Position numbers and translations under genes: made by a program
Assembly (NCBI RefSeq): GCF_014694315.1
Contig: NZ_JAAOXD010000002.1
Span: 62,001 to 126,000 of the forward strand
Direction: 5' to 3'
DNA: 64,000 bases
From: Arthrobacter ipis
GTDB taxonomy: Bacteria > Actinomycetota > Actinomycetes > Actinomycetales > Micrococcaceae
Part shown: one piece after another, positions 43,843 to 53,468 of the stretch
Layout of the letters: every line of letters begins with the position of its first letter
How positions within the stretch are numbered: the first letter of the stretch is position 1
The notes under the pieces: generated by a model
What the model was told of the DNA's origin: nothing
The model's database searches: none
Seen by the model: the letters and a program-made list of their open reading frames with translations, nothing else

Positions 43843-46800
43843 ATGCCTGCGCCCGGCAACCCCAGCAACACCACTCACAGTGCCCAACCCAGCGGCAGCC
43901 CCAACAAAACCGGCAACACCACCCCCATCCCCCAGCCGCCGCCAAAGCCCCTGGTAGGCAACCTGCCCGATATCGACACCAGCCAAGGGGTCATGGGCCT
44001 GGTGGAAGTGGCCGAGGAGTACGGGCCCATCGTCCGCATCCAGGTGTTCAACCGCGGCATGGTGGCGCTCTCCTCCCAGGAGCTCGTCAACGAGGTCTGC
44101 GACGAGTCCCGCTTCGGCAAGGTGCTCGGCGTCTCCCTCCGCGAGGTCCGCGACTTCGTAGGCGACGGCCTGTTCACCGCGGAAACCGAGGAGCCAAACT
44201 GGCAGAAGGCGCACCGCATCCTGATGCCGGCCTTCGGTCCAAAGGCATTAACCAGGATGTTCGCCGGCATGGACGACATCCTGGAGCAGCTGCTGCTCAA
44301 GTGGGAGCGGCTCGGCCCCGCGGCGAGAATCGACGTTGCCGACAGCACCACCCGGCTGACCCTGGACACCATTGCCCTGTGCTCGTTCAGCTACCGGTTC
44401 AACAGCCTCTACCGCGACGAGATGCACCCCTTCATCGGGGCAATGGTCCGCGCCCTGGTGGAGTCCAAGGACCGGTCCACGCGGCTTCCGGTGCAGAACA
44501 AGCTCATGATCCGCAAGCGCCACCAGCTCGACGAGGACAACGCGCTCATGCTGGAGGTGGCCGAGCAGCTCATCAGTGACCGGCGCCGCCACCCCAGCCC
44601 GGAGGGCAGCGAGGACATCCTGGACACCATGCTGAACGCGGCGGACCCCGTGACCGGCGAGCGCCTGCCGGAGGACAACGTCCGCAACCAGATGGTCACC
44701 TTCCTGGTGGCCGGGCACGAGACCACCAGCGGGCTGCTCACCTTCACCATGTACGAGCTGCTCCGCCACCCTGACGTGATGAGAAAGGCCCGCGCCGTGG
44801 TGGACGAGGTCCTCGGCGCCGAAGCTGCAAGATTCGAGCACCTGCCAAGGCTCGGTTACCTGGACCAGATCCTCAAGGAGACGCTCCGGCTTTGGCCCAC
44901 CGCCCCGGCCTTCAACGTGGCGCCGTACGAGGACACTGTGATCGGTGGCCAATACGAGGTCGCCAAGGGCACGCCCCTCATGGTCCTGATCCCGCAGCTG
45001 CACCGGGACAAGGCGGCGTGGGGCGAGGACGCCGCGCTCTTCAACCCGGACCGCTTCTCCCCCGAGCGCGCCGAGTCCATCCCGGCCAACGCGTGGAAGC
45101 CGTTCGGCAACGGCCAGCGCTCCTGCATCGGACGCGGGTTTGCCCTGCAGGAGGCCATGCTGTTCCTGGCCAAGGCCCTGCAGCGCTTCGACATCACGCC
45201 CGCGGACCCGAGCTATGAGCTGCACATCAAGCACACCCTCACCATGAAGCCGGAAGGGCTTTACATCCATGTCCGACGGCGGGACGTCCGGATCGGCGCA
45301 GCGGCGACTGCCGCCGTCGTACAGGAAAAAACGGCGGAAGCGCCGGCGGCGGCTGCCGCCAACGGCGTTCCGGTGCGCGTGCTGTACGGGTCCAATGCGG
45401 GCACGTCCCGGGACTTTGCGCAGCGGATAGCGAACGACGCCGGGCGGCGGGGCTACAGCCCCACCATCACTGCGCTGGACGAGGCGGCCGGCGGGCTGCC
45501 GACGGTGGGGCTGGTGGCCGTCGTCGCCTCCTCCTATGAGGGGATGCCGCCGGACAATGCCAAGAAGTTTATGACCTGGACCGAGGGCCTGCAGCCGGGC
45601 AGCCTCGCCGGGGTGCGGTTCACGGTGTTCGGCAACGGCAACAGGGACTGGGCGCGGACCTACCAGGAGGTGCCCAAGGCGATCGACAGCAGGCTGGAGG
45701 CGGCCGGCGCCGAGCGGATCTACGGGCGCGGCGAGGCCAACGCCCGCGGTGATTTCTTCGGCGATTTCGAGGAGTGGTACGCGGGATTCTGGCCCGCGGT
45801 GGACGGCGCCCTCGGGCAGCGGACCAGTGCGCCCACCGGGGAACCGCAGCTGGAGGTCCAGTTTGTGGGCAACGTCCGGGACACGCTGCTGCGCCAGAAC
45901 GATCTGGCGGTGGGGACCGTCGTCGTCAACCGCGAACTGGTGGACCTGACCAAACCCAACGCCCGGTCCAAACGGCACGTGGAGATCGCGCTGCCGGAGG
46001 GCATGGGCTACCGGACCGGCGACTACCTGGCGGTGCTGCCGCTGAATCCCAGCGACCTGGTGCAGCGGGCGCTCACGCGGCTCACCCTGGACTACGACTC
46101 CCACGTGGTGCTGGCCATGGAGCACGGGGACACGTTCCTGCCCACCGGAACGCCCGTGGCCGTGGGCGAGCTGCTGAGCAGCTACGTGGAACTTGCGGTG
46201 CCGGCCACCCGGCCGCAGCTGGAGCAGCTGGCCGAGGTGGCGGCGGACCCGGCGGAGCGCGCGGAACTGGAGGCCCTGGCGCAGGACCGGGGGCGGCACG
46301 CGGCGGAGATCGTGGACAGGCGGGTTTCGCTGCTGGACCTGCTGGAGATGTACCCGTCGTGCCAGCTGCCGTTCACGACGTTCCTGCAGCTGCTCACCCA
46401 GCTGACCCCGCGGCGGTACTCGATCTCGTCGTCGCCGCTGTGGAGCCCTGACCACGCCACCCTGACGTTCGCCGTCGTCCAGGCCCCGGCGTGGTCCGGC
46501 CGCGGCACGTTCGAAGGGGCGGCGTCCACGTACCTGGCGCAGGCGCGGCCGGGGTCCCGGGTGGCGGTCCAGGTGAGGCCGTCGAACGCGGCCTTCCACC
46601 CGCCGGAGTCCCTGGCCATGCCGGTCATCATGGTGTGCGCCGGGACCGGGCTGGCGCCGTTCCGCGGGTTCGTGCAGGACCGGGCGCTGCGGGCCCAGGC
46701 CGAGGGAATCCGGCCCGCGCCTTCGCTGCTGTTCTTCGGCTGCCGGGCACGGGACACCGACTTCCTCTACGCGGCGGAGCTGGCATCGTGGGCAGAGCAG

Positions 46801-47082
46801 GCCAACCTGGACCTGCGGCCGGTCTTCTCCAAGGCGCCGACCGACGGCCAGAAGTACGTCCAGCACCGGCTGTGGGCGGACCGCGCGGACGTCAAGGAGC
46901 TGGTGAAGCAGGGCGCCAGGGTGTACGTCTGCGGCGACGGGAAGAACATGGCGCCGGAGGTCCGCGAGACCTGCGAGCGCATCTACCAGGAGGCCACCGG
47001 CGCTTCCGAAGCGGATGCCGATGCCTGGATGGACGAGGTGGAGCGCACGCACGGCAGGTACGTGGCGGACATCTTCACCTAG
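43843..47082 (+). CDS. Self-sufficient cytochrome P450/NADPH-P450 reductase (CYP102, P450 BM3 type)
   Basis: 1079 residues in one chain. P450 domain (about 20-480): GDGLFTAETEEPNWQKAH (BM3 Phe87 position conserved), AGHETTSGLL near 290, ETLRLWPTAPAFN (ExxR) and heme loop FGNGQRSCIG with the ligand Cys near 428. FMN flavodoxin domain from about 510 (VLYGSNAGTSRDFA). FAD/NADPH reductase domain from about 660: RRYSISSSP near 856, GTGLAPFRGF near 933, VYVCGDGKNMAP near 1026. It hydroxylates fatty acids or similar at subterminal positions using NADPH and O2 without partners. Length matches BM3 (1049) apart from an N-terminal extension. Followed by a hairpin terminator; no adjacent repressor. Confidence 0.95.
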   Translation: MPAPGNPSNTTHSAQPSGSPNKTGNTTPIPQPPPKPLVGNLPDIDTSQGVMGLVEVAEEYGPIVRIQVFNRGMVALSSQELVNEVCDESRFGKVLGVSLREVRDFVGDGLFTAETEEPNWQKAHRILMPAFGPKALTRMFAGMDDILEQLLLKWERLGPAARIDVADSTTRLTLDTIALCSFSYRFNSLYRDEMHPFIGAMVRALVESKDRSTRLPVQNKLMIRKRHQLDEDNALMLEVAEQLISDRRRHPSPEGSEDILDTMLNAADPVTGERLPEDNVRNQMVTFLVAGHETTSGLLTFTMYELLRHPDVMRKARAVVDEVLGAEAARFEHLPRLGYLDQILKETLRLWPTAPAFNVAPYEDTVIGGQYEVAKGTPLMVLIPQLHRDKAAWGEDAALFNPDRFSPERAESIPANAWKPFGNGQRSCIGRGFALQEAMLFLAKALQRFDITPADPSYELHIKHTLTMKPEGLYIHVRRRDVRIGAAATAAVVQEKTAEAPAAAAANGVPVRVLYGSNAGTSRDFAQRIANDAGRRGYSPTITALDEAAGGLPTVGLVAVVASSYEGMPPDNAKKFMTWTEGLQPGSLAGVRFTVFGNGNRDWARTYQEVPKAIDSRLEAAGAERIYGRGEANARGDFFGDFEEWYAGFWPAVDGALGQRTSAPTGEPQLEVQFVGNVRDTLLRQNDLAVGTVVVNRELVDLTKPNARSKRHVEIALPEGMGYRTGDYLAVLPLNPSDLVQRALTRLTLDYDSHVVLAMEHGDTFLPTGTPVAVGELLSSYVELAVPATRPQLEQLAEVAADPAERAELEALAQDRGRHAAEIVDRRVSLLDLLEMYPSCQLPFTTFLQLLTQLTPRRYSISSSPLWSPDHATLTFAVVQAPAWSGRGTFEGAASTYLAQARPGSRVAVQVRPSNAAFHPPESLAMPVIMVCAGTGLAPFRGFVQDRALRAQAEGIRPAPSLLFFGCRARDTDFLYAAELASWAEQANLDLRPVFSKAPTDGQKYVQHRLWADRADVKELVKQGARVYVCGDGKNMAPEVRETCERIYQEATGASEADADAWMDEVERTHGRYVADIFT

Positions 47083-47100
47083 GAAGTGTCCCCTCACGTT

Positions 47101-47147
47101 CAGGGCTGCTGCGACGATCCCCCAAACAGCCGTCGCAGCAGGCCCTG
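47101..47147. terminator. Hairpin terminator after CYP102 gene
   Basis: CAGGGCTGCTGCGACG pairs with CGTCGCAGCAGGCCCTG (one bulged base) around a 14-base loop, 19 bases past the stop. No U-run. Confidence 0.7.
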
Positions 47148-47255
47148 CCCAAACGTTATCGATATTCCGGGTAGCGTTGCGCCGCTGCGACGCCCGATCC
47201 AATGAATTGTCACCAAAACTGGTGACGCCCGGTGCGCTTCGCCGAAGCAATCACC

Positions 47256-48251
47256 CTATTCCTTGGGTTGCCGCTCCCTAATCTCCACGTAGACCTCATC
47301 CCGATCCGCCGACTCATCGTAGGCGAGGATGGTCACGGCCGTCTTCGACCCGGAAGGGAGGGCCCGTCCCCTTACGAATCCTCCGTCAGCATTCTCCAGT
47401 GATGTGCTCAGCAGCGCAGATGCCTCACTCAGTACAGCAGTGGAAAGTTCTGTCTCCCGGTCATCCAGGATGTCCACCTTGACCCCCCTCGCCCGGGCCC
47501 TCCGCGCAGCTCGAAGCACTTCCGGTGTTGCGAGAGCGCGGCCCCTGATCTGGTCGCGGAGCTGGGCTTCCAAGAGGACGCAGTCCTGGCGATCCTGCTC
47601 CGACAGGGGACCACTTGCGATGAGTTCCAGGGAGGGACGGGTGAGACGGTCAAGCTCACGGGTCCAGTGGGTTTGCGCCAGCCGCCGCGCTTCTTCCCGG
47701 GCCAAACGGACCGCCGCTTCAGTCTCCTGACTGGTGTAGGCCCGGGCCTGATCCACGCAGCGGCGCAACACCTTGCTCACCGCGGTTGCAATGCCGATCC
47801 ACATCAGCGGGGTGACCACCAGGGCGAGCCCGTCCACAACACTCAGCCGGTGAAGCATCGAGCCACTGAAGTCCAAAATGGCGAACAGGCTTATGCCCAC
47901 CCATGCCAGTGCCACCCTGTTTCTCATGGCGACGGTCACCATCAGCATCTCGATGGCCCCGCAATGCCATGCAGCGTAACCGGGATGGACGTCCGAGGGA
48001 AGCACCGTCATGACCAGCAGGTCCATCAGAACAACGCCGAAAACGGCCATCCCCGCATGAAACCGTGGCAGGGTCCTGCCCTTGCCTGGCCACGTAACGA
48101 CGGCCATGAGAACGAGGCAGATACCCATCGCGGCCAGTGCATTCCACATGGACGTCACCGTGCCCAGGTTGGCCAGGCCGAGCAGAATGTGGGCCGCCGG
48201 GAATGGCAGGCCGAGGGCCAGAATGAGCGGCCGTGTAATGGCGTTATCCAT
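47256..48251 (-). CDS. Membrane protein with degenerate histidine-kinase-like cytosolic half
   Basis: 331 residues. Five or six membrane helices fill residues 1-165, then a coiled helix (SQETEAAVRLAREEARRLAQ, THWTRELDRLTRPSLELIAS) and a small domain ending RERQPKE. The layout copies a NarL-type sensor kinase, but no phosphorylatable His in an HDxx context and no N, G1 or G2 ATP-binding boxes are visible. Probably a pseudokinase partner of the adjacent kinase, whose stop it overlaps by 8 bases. Confidence 0.7.
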   Translation of the reverse strand: MDNAITRPLILALGLPFPAAHILLGLANLGTVTSMWNALAAMGICLVLMAVVTWPGKGRTLPRFHAGMAVFGVVLMDLLVMTVLPSDVHPGYAAWHCGAIEMLMVTVAMRNRVALAWVGISLFAILDFSGSMLHRLSVVDGLALVVTPLMWIGIATAVSKVLRRCVDQARAYTSQETEAAVRLAREEARRLAQTHWTRELDRLTRPSLELIASGPLSEQDRQDCVLLEAQLRDQIRGRALATPEVLRAARRARARGVKVDILDDRETELSTAVLSEASALLSTSLENADGGFVRGRALPSGSKTAVTILAYDESADRDEVYVEIRERQPKE

Positions 48252-49473
48252 AATCCGCGGGCATCCTCCATGTCAGGCGGACATGGGTTCCGCCGGTGGG
48301 GCTCGACGTGATCCGGGCGTCGCCGCCTGCCTCGCGCATCCTTTGGATAATGGACACCCGGACGCCCAGCCGCTCCTGTGGGATCGTGGTCGTGTCGAAT
48401 CCCGGTCCGCCGTCGGTGATGTCAATTGCCACTTCCGGGCCCGCGGCAGCCGACCCCATCCGGCATGCGATATTCAGTTCCGCCGGAGAAGCGGGCGCGT
48501 GGAGGAAGCTGTTTCTCACGGCTTCGGTGGCTGCCTGGATGAGCGCACGCGCCGCACCCAACGGGATGGCCCACTGGGTTACCGGTTCCGCAAGATCTGA
48601 ATGAGAGCTGATGCCGGGCCCGTACCGGGCTGTGGCTGCGCGCAGTCGATTGACGAGTTCGTCCTCACCGACAAACGCACCGTCTGCGTTCGGCTCCCCG
48701 CCCAGGTTTGCCAAGTCGGAAAGGGCGCTTACGGCGGCTTTCTGCGCTGCATCCACCACCTCGGGAGAACGGGCTTGCCCCGCCACAATGAGCGTCGCCA
48801 TCACCGTATCGTGGATCAGCGCGTCCAGCCTGGATCTTTCAACCCTGATGGCCTCCGCGCGGGCAGCGGCAGCGAAGCTCGCAACGGCCGCAACCGATGC
48901 CCGGTCCGAAGCTGAGGCTGCTCTGCGCAGCGCCGTGATCGGCGCGATGATCACCACCGCCAAAGCAGCGGTCAGGAGCGCGTCTTGAACGGCAGCGGTC
49001 CCCACCGGCGTGTCACCGGCCGCCATCAGCGGCACCAACACAATCAGGACGCAAAACACGGTTCCATAGACGACTGCCGCCCCGACGCTTGAAGCAATGG
49101 CGGCCATGGCGATGCCAACACCGGCTACGCCCCATGACCAGGGCCTTGACCCAATCTGACTGCCGTCGCCGGCTAACCCCAGAAACCACGTGAGGTAGCT
49201 TGAGATCATCAAAGTAGCGGCAACTCCGGCACCGATCCGAAGCCACACGAGCGATTTCCGAACGAGCATCGTCCACAGTATTGCGGCCGGGATCCCCGCC
49301 ATGAAGACCAGATCCCACCAGAAGTTGTGCAAAGGCATCTGGGCCAGGACCTCGGGCAGCGACAGGGCGTAGAGCACGAGCGCGAAGATGCTGGTGGAGC
49401 GGCCAAGGACGAAATCGATGCTTGCCCGGGAAATGGGCCCTGCACTACCACCCGTTCGGGCGTTTATCCGCAC
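48244..49473 (-). CDS. Two-component sensor histidine kinase (NarL/DesK-like)
   Basis: 409 residues: about six membrane helices to residue 185, a dimerisation/phosphotransfer helix with ALIHDTVMATLIVAG (His in the HD motif), and a HATPase domain with N-box ATEAVRNSFLHA, G1 DITDGGPGFD and LGVRVSIIQRM. Start is TTG/GTG-type near 49473, 13 bases downstream of the response regulator stop. It should phosphorylate the LuxR-type regulator encoded just upstream. The signal is unknown; the sensing part is membrane-embedded. Confidence 0.88.
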   Translation of the reverse strand: MRINARTGGSAGPISRASIDFVLGRSTSIFALVLYALSLPEVLAQMPLHNFWWDLVFMAGIPAAILWTMLVRKSLVWLRIGAGVAATLMISSYLTWFLGLAGDGSQIGSRPWSWGVAGVGIAMAAIASSVGAAVVYGTVFCVLIVLVPLMAAGDTPVGTAAVQDALLTAALAVVIIAPITALRRAASASDRASVAAVASFAAAARAEAIRVERSRLDALIHDTVMATLIVAGQARSPEVVDAAQKAAVSALSDLANLGGEPNADGAFVGEDELVNRLRAATARYGPGISSHSDLAEPVTQWAIPLGAARALIQAATEAVRNSFLHAPASPAELNIACRMGSAAAGPEVAIDITDGGPGFDTTTIPQERLGVRVSIIQRMREAGGDARITSSPTGGTHVRLTWRMPADYG

Positions 49474-49486
49474 CGTGACTCCATGC

Positions 49487-50149
49487 TCACAACTGCTCCG
49501 GGGGAAGGACGCCGTCCTCCACAGCCCTGTGGTAGAGCTCCAGCTTGGTGGCGGCAGGCCTCTCCGCAGCCGCGTATTTCTCGCGGATCCGCTTGATATT
49601 CGTTCCTACCGTATTGGAAGAAACGTTCATTCTTGCCGCAATCTGCGTCCGCGTGAATCCAGCGGCGTACAACCCCAACGTCTCGCGTTCCCTGTCACTT
49701 AAGGCCACGACAAATTCGGCATCCCCGTCGATGGCTGCCGCCAATTCCTGGTTGTCGATAGTTGCCCCGTCCGCCACTTGGCGAACGAGGTTCAGAGTGT
49801 CACGGATGTCATCGGATTTCCTGGATACACCGGAGGCACCGGCCGCGAGTGCCTCCCTGAGAGCCTCCGCCCGGTCACCGACGCTGAAGACCAAAACGGG
49901 GTACCCGGCCTGCACAATCCTGCGAACGTTGTCGCCTGGACGGGACCCGTCGGCGAGCGACATATCCAGCGCCACCACATCGAACATCCCGTTGGAGCCA
50001 GCGAGCAGCGAGCTGACTGTGTCCGCGAGCCTCACTGCTACAACCGGAACCTCCGCGGTTTTAGCCTCCACCGATGCTGCGGCCGCGAACCCAATGCGGA
50101 CAGCTTCGTGATCGTCAACCACCCCGACCCTGACAACACGACGATCCAT
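49487..50149 (-). CDS. NarL/LuxR-type response regulator
   Basis: 220 residues from ATG 50149 (GGGGGGAA upstream). Receiver: VGVVDDHEAVR acidic pair, phosphoacceptor Asp in VVALDMSLADG, and Lys in GVSRKSDD. C-terminal LuxR HTH: LSDRERETLGLYAAGFTRTQ, IAARMNVSSNTVGTNIKRI. First gene of the regulator-kinase-pseudokinase operon on the minus strand. Targets unknown. Confidence 0.9.
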   Translation of the reverse strand: MDRRVVRVGVVDDHEAVRIGFAAAASVEAKTAEVPVVAVRLADTVSSLLAGSNGMFDVVALDMSLADGSRPGDNVRRIVQAGYPVLVFSVGDRAEALREALAAGASGVSRKSDDIRDTLNLVRQVADGATIDNQELAAAIDGDAEFVVALSDRERETLGLYAAGFTRTQIAARMNVSSNTVGTNIKRIREKYAAAERPAATKLELYHRAVEDGVLPPEQL

Positions 50150-50382
50150 CCATTCCCCCCAGGTCAATTCCGAACCATCTTCGCCACGCGAATAGGCGGT
50201 TTTCAGAACAACCTATACGCAATTCAACGGATCATTCCTGATGATGTCGCGAACGGAATTGCAGATGACGCCTTGCAGAAAGCATGACCGTTATACGGGG
50301 ACCGCGGGCTCGCGGGGACACGGATGTACAGTTGTGCTGGCGGGCAGGTTCCACAGCGTCAAATACCGAGAAGATCCGGGGT

Positions 50383-50625
50383 ATGAGTGTGAACGAGTAC
50401 GAGGCTTCACTAATCGTCAGGGCCGGAGCGGAGCTGCTGCGCGTGGCTTCGTCTGATCCCCGCTCGGAGGAAGGCTACGAGGCCGTCAAAGCCAATATCT
50501 CGGAGGCTTTGGAGGGCATAGCGGAAGCCCTTGCGAATTTTGAGGCCAGTTCGGGAGCACCCAGCCGTTCAACCGGTTGGGTTCAGGACCTTCGCCGCGT
50601 GGCGGATGACATAGTGCAAAGGTAG
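50383..50625 (+). CDS. Hypothetical helical protein (80 aa)
   Basis: From ATG 50383: an acidic helical protein, EYEASLIVRAGAELLRVASS, then EALEGIAEALANFEASSG and QDLRRVADDIVQR. The frame is open from 50284, but the upstream part is compositionally unlike protein. No family recognised. Short and weakly supported. Confidence 0.5.
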   Translation: MSVNEYEASLIVRAGAELLRVASSDPRSEEGYEAVKANISEALEGIAEALANFEASSGAPSRSTGWVQDLRRVADDIVQR

Positions 50626-50644
50626 TTCGGCCCGCGCCTGCGGA

Positions 50645-51223
50645 TCACCGGCCAACGACGCCGGCCGGACTGAGTTCCCATTCACTCCGGGCGATCGCGT
50701 ACTCGACGTCGCCGTGTTCATCGCCCGGGATCGACACCGGCCAGTCAGCGACGAAGTTACGCACGAGACGCATCCCGGCCTTCTCCATCACCCTCCGCGA
50801 GGCGGCGTTCACTGCCATGGTCTGGGCAACAACACGCTGCACGCCGAATTCGGCAAACCCCTTGGCGATCAGCGCACGGGAACCCTCGGTGGCGTACCCC
50901 TTCCCCCAGGCCTCGCAGCGCAGCCGGTAGCCCAGCTCCGGCTGGTCGGGCGGATCGCCGGGGCCGGGCCGGTAGTGGAACCAGCCGAGGAAGTCCCCCG
51001 TTGATCTCTCCACCGCGGCCCAGAAGCCGTAGCCGGGAAATCTCTTGTAGTAGCCAAGGAACGCCGGAAGGTAGTCGCCTTCAATCTCTTCCCGGGGTGT
51101 CGGGGCACCGCCCGTGATGTACCGCATCACGCGCGGATCGCCGTCGAGCTCCACGAGCAGGTCCGCGTCGCGGGCAGTGAACTGCCGCAGCAGAAGCCGC
51201 TCGGTCTCCAGGAATATCTGCAT
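50645..51223 (-). CDS. GNAT-family N-acetyltransferase
   Basis: 192 residues from ATG 51223. RimJ/RimL-like GNAT (Acetyltransf_3): LETERLLLRQFTARDADLL, the acetyl-CoA loop region GYRLRCEAWGKGYATEG (Q/RxxGxG/A type) and VNAASRRVMEKAGM. Substrate unknown, possibly a protein N-terminus or a small amine. Stand-alone gene. Confidence 0.9.
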   Translation of the reverse strand: MQIFLETERLLLRQFTARDADLLVELDGDPRVMRYITGGAPTPREEIEGDYLPAFLGYYKRFPGYGFWAAVERSTGDFLGWFHYRPGPGDPPDQPELGYRLRCEAWGKGYATEGSRALIAKGFAEFGVQRVVAQTMAVNAASRRVMEKAGMRLVRNFVADWPVSIPGDEHGDVEYAIARSEWELSPAGVVGR

Positions 51224-51258
51224 GCGGACATTCTTGCACCGGGACGGCAGCAAACCAG

Positions 51259-52506
51259 CTACTTGGCCGTCAGTTCCTTCCGGCGGAACGTCCCGGCGAT
51301 GGAGAGCTTGCGGCCGTATTCGATGGAGCCGTAGCGGAACAGGTGCACGGCCAGGCGCAGGATGAGGATCCCCACGATGAACACCTCGGCGATCACGATG
51401 GCCGATTCGACGGCGCCCAGGGTTCCGAAGCCGTTGCGGAGCAGCGCGGTGACGGGGGCGGTGAGCGGGAAGTAGGTGAAGACCTGCACGATCAGGGCTT
51501 CGGGGTCGCTGATGATGAGGCTGACCGCGTAGAAGGGCACGAAGATCAGGGCCATCAGCGGGCCGAAGATGGTGCCGGCCTCCTTGGCCGTGGGCATGAT
51601 CGCGCCGATGGCCACGAGCACGCCGGTGAACAGGGTGAACCCGCCCAACAGCAGCAGCGCCCCGGTGATCATCGGCACGGGCTCGAACACCAGGGAGGAC
51701 AGGTCAAGATCGGGCAGGGCCACTGAATCGCGGAAGAGTAAGTAGGCGGCGGCGATCGGGGCGAGGAACACCGTTATCTGGAGGAGCCCGACGGCGAACA
51801 GGGAGATGATCTTGCCGGTCACCAGGGTGGTGGGATTCAGCGTGGTCAGGATCATCTCCGTGACCCGGTTTTCCTTTTCTTCCAACGTGCTGTTGAGCAT
51901 CTGGTTGGACAGCAAAATCATGCTGACGTAGAAAATGACCAGGAACACCAGCGGCGGAATCACTGAGCCGATGCCTCCGGCGACCCGGCCGTCCCGGTAC
52001 GTTTCGGCGTCGAACTTCACCTCGCCGCTCAGGGCGGCGGTGACTTCCGGTGCATTGACCCGGGACTGGGCCGCGGTGACCAGCAGCTGTTTGGCCACGG
52101 CCTCATACTTGCCGTTCTCGAACATGCCCTTGTCCGCGCCGTACACCTTGACCGGCTCGGTGGCGGGATTTACCGGGTAGGCGAAGTAGGCCTCGCTGCT
52201 GCCGTTCTTCACCGCCTCGAGCGCGGCACCGGGGTCCGACGTCGGGGTTCCGCCGGCGGCCTGCGCCAGCGGTGTGGGGATGAGGCCGGAGGCGTCGGTG
52301 TAGTTGAAGGTCAACGCCGAGTTCTTCTGCGCGTCAGCGTTTGCCGAGGTGCTGGAGTTGCTGGCGTAGACGAGGGCAAAGATGATCGCGAAGACCACAG
52401 GGATGGCCAGGGTGGCGATCACGAACCCGCGCTTCTTGATGGTCCGCATGAATTCGAACCCGACGACGGTGCCCAGGTTGTGCTGCCTGAATGCTGTGCG
52501 TGCCAT
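51259..52506 (-). CDS. ABC-2 type exporter permease (NatB/YhaP-like)
   Basis: 415 residues: one N-terminal helix, an extracytoplasmic domain of about 150 residues (45-195) and five helices in the C-terminal half, including the conserved LEEKENRVTEMILTTL amphipathic stretch. With the ATPase encoded immediately upstream (4 bases apart) it makes an ABC-2 exporter similar to NatAB. Substrate unknown. Confidence 0.9.
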   Translation of the reverse strand: MARTAFRQHNLGTVVGFEFMRTIKKRGFVIATLAIPVVFAIIFALVYASNSSTSANADAQKNSALTFNYTDASGLIPTPLAQAAGGTPTSDPGAALEAVKNGSSEAYFAYPVNPATEPVKVYGADKGMFENGKYEAVAKQLLVTAAQSRVNAPEVTAALSGEVKFDAETYRDGRVAGGIGSVIPPLVFLVIFYVSMILLSNQMLNSTLEEKENRVTEMILTTLNPTTLVTGKIISLFAVGLLQITVFLAPIAAAYLLFRDSVALPDLDLSSLVFEPVPMITGALLLLGGFTLFTGVLVAIGAIMPTAKEAGTIFGPLMALIFVPFYAVSLIISDPEALIVQVFTYFPLTAPVTALLRNGFGTLGAVESAIVIAEVFIVGILILRLAVHLFRYGSIEYGRKLSIAGTFRRKELTAK

Positions 52507-52510
52507 GGTC

Positions 52511-53443
52511 CTAGACCTCCGCCATTTCGTGCTGTTCCCCGTACACCTGAATGAAGATCTCCTCCAGCGACGCCCGTGCGGTGGCGAAGCTGCGCACCGC
52601 GACGCCGGCTCCGATCAGTTCCCGCAGCACCGCTGTTTCGTCGGCCCCGACGGCGGGGGCCAGCTCCGCGTGCCCGTCGCCGTCGCGCACCACGCTGTAC
52701 AGGGCGGAGGCGGGGAGGATGCCCTCGTAGCCCAGCCGGTACACGGTGCCCCCGAACTGGTCCTGGACTTCGGTGACCGTCCCGTACGCCCGGGCCGTGC
52801 CGTCCTTGAGGAGGATGACCCGGTCGCAGAGCCGTTCCACTTCCTCCATCTGGTGGGTGACCATGATGACCGTGGCGCCGGCGAGCTTCTGCTCCTCGAT
52901 GATGTCCATCAGCAGCCGCCGGTTCACGGGGTCGAAGCCCTTCGTGGGCTCGTCGAGGATGAGCAGGTCGGGGTCGTTCATGATGGTGACGCCGAGCTGG
53001 ACCTTCTGCTGCTGGCCGCCGGAGAGCTTGTCCAGCCGGACGGCGGCCTTGTCCGCGAGGCCCACCCGCTCCAGGTAGGTCTGGGACCAGGCGCGCGCTC
53101 CGTGTTTGCTCAGGCCCTTGAGCCGGCCGAAGTAGACCATCACGTCCAGGACGGCTTCCTTCTTGTACAGGCCCCGCTCCTCCGGCAGGTAGCCCAGCCG
53201 CGCCCCGTCCCGGGGTTCGAAGACCTTCCCGCCGATGTGCAGTGTCCCGGCGGTGGGCTGGTAGATGCCCAGCAGCGCCCGCAGGGTGGTGGTCTTCCCG
53301 GACCCGTTGCTGCCCAGGAACCCGAAGGTTTCACCGGCCCGGACATCGAAGGACAGGTCCCTGACGACGGTCGTCTCCCCGAAGTCCATCCGAAAGTTTT
53401 TGATGTGCACAAGCGGTTCCACCGCGTCCCCCAACGTCATCAA
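52511..53443 (-). CDS. ABC transporter ATP-binding protein (NatA-like)
   Basis: 310 residues. Walker A GSNGSGKTTT, Q-loop YLPEERG, signature KLSGGQQQKV, Walker B LLILDEPTKGFD and switch VTHQMEE are all present; about 75 extra C-terminal residues follow the ATPase core. YLPEERGL is typical of the NatA/YhaQ subgroup. Pairs with the permease gene directly downstream. Confidence 0.93.
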   Translation of the reverse strand: MMTLGDAVEPLVHIKNFRMDFGETTVVRDLSFDVRAGETFGFLGSNGSGKTTTLRALLGIYQPTAGTLHIGGKVFEPRDGARLGYLPEERGLYKKEAVLDVMVYFGRLKGLSKHGARAWSQTYLERVGLADKAAVRLDKLSGGQQQKVQLGVTIMNDPDLLILDEPTKGFDPVNRRLLMDIIEEQKLAGATVIMVTHQMEEVERLCDRVILLKDGTARAYGTVTEVQDQFGGTVYRLGYEGILPASALYSVVRDGDGHAELAPAVGADETAVLRELIGAGVAVRSFATARASLEEIFIQVYGEQHEMAEV

Positions 53444-53468
53444 GCCAGCCTAGCCGAAGCGATTCCCC

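Noticed and set aside
44248..47250. 1000-codon open frame antisense to the P450 fusion
   Set aside because: High-GC shadow of CYP102; no family resemblance.
48244..50149. Two-component system as the regulator of the daptide-type cluster
   Set aside because: More than 4 kb and several unrelated genes lie between; no sequence link was found.
51259..53443. ABC exporter as part of the daptide-type cluster
   Set aside because: Opposite strand and separated by two genes; the cluster has its own ABC pair.
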